Below, one piece after another: positions 62,681-64,000 of a stretch of DNA of 64,000 bases. A model generated the notes under the pieces. It did not search any database and was not told the DNA's origin. It saw nothing but the letters and a program-made list of their open reading frames with translations. The stretch is from JANLVI01 sp031363915 (GTDB taxonomy: Bacteria; Vulcanimicrobiota; Vulcanimicrobiia; Vulcanimicrobiales; Vulcanimicrobiaceae). The stretch lies in assembly GCA_031363915.1 (NCBI GenBank), contig JANLVI010000007.1:1-64000 (forward strand), in the 5' to 3' direction. Made by a program: the position numbers and the translations under genes. Position 1 is the stretch's first letter. Each line of letters starts with the position of its first letter.

Positions 62681-64000
62681 TTGTTAGAATCCGTCTCACT
62701 TGAGATCGGTGGCCGTCTGCTGGTCATTGAAACCGGCGAGCTGGCAAAGCAAGCCAACGGCTCCGCGGTCGTCCGTTACGGCGACCAAAACGTCATGATC
62801 GCTGCCGTTACCGCGTCGGAAAAACCGCGCGAAGGCATCGACTTCTTCCCGCTAACGTGCGACTTCGAGGAAAAAATGTATGCGGCCGGAAAAATTCCGG
62901 GCGGTTACATCAAACGCGAAGGCCGTCCGAGCGAACACGGCGTGCTCAGCGCGCGCCAAATCGACCGTCCGATCCGTCCGCTGTTCCCCGAAGGCTTCCA
63001 GAACGATGTGCAAATCATCACGACGGTGCTCTCGATCGATCCGGAACTCGATAACGATGTGATCGCGGTTTGCGCAGCTGGTGCGGCGCTTGCGGTCTCC
63101 GATATTCCGTTCGATAAGAACGTTGCCGCCGTACGCGTCGGCCGCGATGAGAACGGCAAATACATCATCAATCCGACCCTCCCGCAGTACGAAACGGGCG
63201 GCATGGAAATCGTCGTCGCCGGCACGATGGATGCCGTCATGATGGTCGAAGGCGGCGGCCACGAGATGTCCGAGGAAGATTTTCTCGGTGCCGTCGAGTT
63301 CGCGCACGTTGAAATCAAGAAAATCGTCAAGCAGATCGACGCCCTCGCGAAAAAGGCGGGCAAGAAGAAACGCGTCTATCCGCTCAACATCGTCGATCCG
63401 ACGCTCAAAGCGTGGGTCGAGAAGTCGTTTAAAAAAGACGTCGCAAAAGCGATGCGCGTCATCGAGAAGGGCGAACGCAACGCGGCGTTTGACAAACTCT
63501 CGAAATCAGAGGCGATCTCGCGCGTCAAGAAAACCGAAGGCGCGATCCTCGAGCTCCTGAACGATCCGGCCAGAGCCAAAGACTTCGGCAAGATCATCAA
63601 GACGATGGAAGAGGAAGAGCTGCGCGTGATGGTCGTGGACGAAAAAATTCGTCCCGACGGTCGCAAGGCTGACGAGATTCGTCCGATCTGGTCGAAGGTC
63701 GGCTACCTTCCCCGCGTGCACGGAACCGGCGTGTTCCAGCGCGGACAGACCCAAGTGCTCACCGCTGCAACTCTCGGATCGATCAGCGACGAACAGCGCC
63801 TGGACGGCATCATGGCGATTCCGAACAAACGCTACATGCACTATTACAATTTCCCACCGTACTCGGTCGGTGAAACCCGCCCGATGCGCGCGCCCGGACG
63901 TCGCGAAATCGGCCACGGTGCGCTCGCCGAACGCGCGCTCGTGCCGATCCTCCCGCCCGAAGATGAATTCCCCTACACGTTGCGCCTCATCAGCGAAGTG
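62681..64000 (+). CDS. pnp: Polyribonucleotide nucleotidyltransferase (PNPase), 3' truncated by window edge
   Basis: The frame runs from a TTG at 62681, 7 nt after AGGAG, to the right edge without a stop (440 codons of an expected 700 or so). PNPase degrades mRNA 3' to 5' with phosphate. The first RNase PH-like domain has the typical MIAAVTAS, DFFPLTCDFEEKMYAAGKIP and REGRPSEHGVLSARQIDRPIRPLFP segments. The helical linker follows, then the second RNase PH domain opens with RPDGRKADEIRPIW, GTGVFQRGQTQVL and FPPYSVGETRPM. The KH and S1 domains should lie beyond the window. Confidence 0.97.
   Translation, partial: MLESVSLEIGGRLLVIETGELAKQANGSAVVRYGDQNVMIAAVTASEKPREGIDFFPLTCDFEEKMYAAGKIPGGYIKREGRPSEHGVLSARQIDRPIRPLFPEGFQNDVQIITTVLSIDPELDNDVIAVCAAGAALAVSDIPFDKNVAAVRVGRDENGKYIINPTLPQYETGGMEIVVAGTMDAVMMVEGGGHEMSEEDFLGAVEFAHVEIKKIVKQIDALAKKAGKKKRVYPLNIVDPTLKAWVEKSFKKDVAKAMRVIEKGERNAAFDKLSKSEAISRVKKTEGAILELLNDPARAKDFGKIIKTMEEEELRVMVVDEKIRPDGRKADEIRPIWSKVGYLPRVHGTGVFQRGQTQVLTAATLGSISDEQRLDGIMAIPNKRYMHYYNFPPYSVGETRPMRAPGRREIGHGALAERALVPILPPEDEFPYTLRLISEV

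Noticed and set aside
1..64000. tRNA, rRNA, CRISPR, transposon, prophage or att-site signals
   Set aside because: I scanned the intergenic regions for T-loop motifs, repeated spacers, transposase genes and terminal repeats and saw none. A covariance-model search could still reveal a small RNA I missed.

Overview
The window is 64 kb of compact, GC-rich bacterial chromosome. About 57 protein genes were found. I saw no rRNA, tRNA, CRISPR array, insertion sequence or prophage. Start codons are often GTG or TTG, and one ATT and one CTG start are likely. Same-strand neighbours often overlap by 4 nt, and several convergent pairs overlap by a few bases. A lineage such as Eremiobacterota (WPS-2) or another poorly cultured group is plausible from overall protein character, but this is inference and nothing in the window names the organism.

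Positions 1-8.8 kb hold an MFS exporter, the AMPylase SelO, a second MFS protein, a two-gene quinol:cytochrome c oxidoreductase (Rieske protein plus a cytochrome b6/subunit IV/cytochrome c fusion), an unknown protein and a GT39/ArnT-type glycosyltransferase. Positions 8.8-17.4 kb hold a C5-pathway tetrapyrrole operon: a precorrin-2 dehydrogenase-HemC-half-HemD fusion, hemB, a mobA-like gene, hemL, hemA, a cobA-hemD fusion and a DUF92 gene. It can carry glutamyl-tRNA to uroporphyrinogen III and on to sirohydrochlorin. Positions 17.4-26.8 kb are mixed: a DHA2 exporter, glutaredoxin, a TonB-like protein, divergent Ldh2-type dehydrogenase and glcD genes, arginase, and an AI-2E-family permease.

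Positions 26.8-31.2 kb encode a complete BMP-type nucleoside ABC importer. Next come a serine hydrolase with a likely leaderless mRNA, ilvE, chrA, a beta-propeller/phosphoesterase protein, a COG4280 membrane protein, a GMC oxidoreductase and a chemoreceptor. Positions 42.9-49.5 kb are a formate module: an oxalate/formate-type MFS carrier facing a formate dehydrogenase operon (alpha, FeS beta, NrfD anchor). The alpha subunit is a selenoprotein. Its reading frame crosses an in-frame UGA, followed by a hairpin whose loop and spacing match the E. coli fdhF SECIS. Read naively, this gene looks like two broken ORFs.

Positions 49.5-61.6 kb hold a large multi-sensor histidine kinase overlapping polX, pncB, a peptide-binding lipoprotein, a DJ-1/PfpI homologue lacking its nucleophilic cysteine, a lipid-anchored SGNH-like protein, type II IPP isomerase, a Rieske ferredoxin and a diguanylate cyclase. 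The right end is rpsO-panD-pnp. pnp runs off the window and has a leader able to pair with its own Shine-Dalgarno sequence.

The redox picture is coherent. Formate is oxidised by a selenium- and molybdenum (or tungsten)-dependent enzyme, electrons reach the quinone pool through NrfD, and a b6-like complex passes them to cytochrome c. The haem operon and the mobA-like gene supply cofactors.
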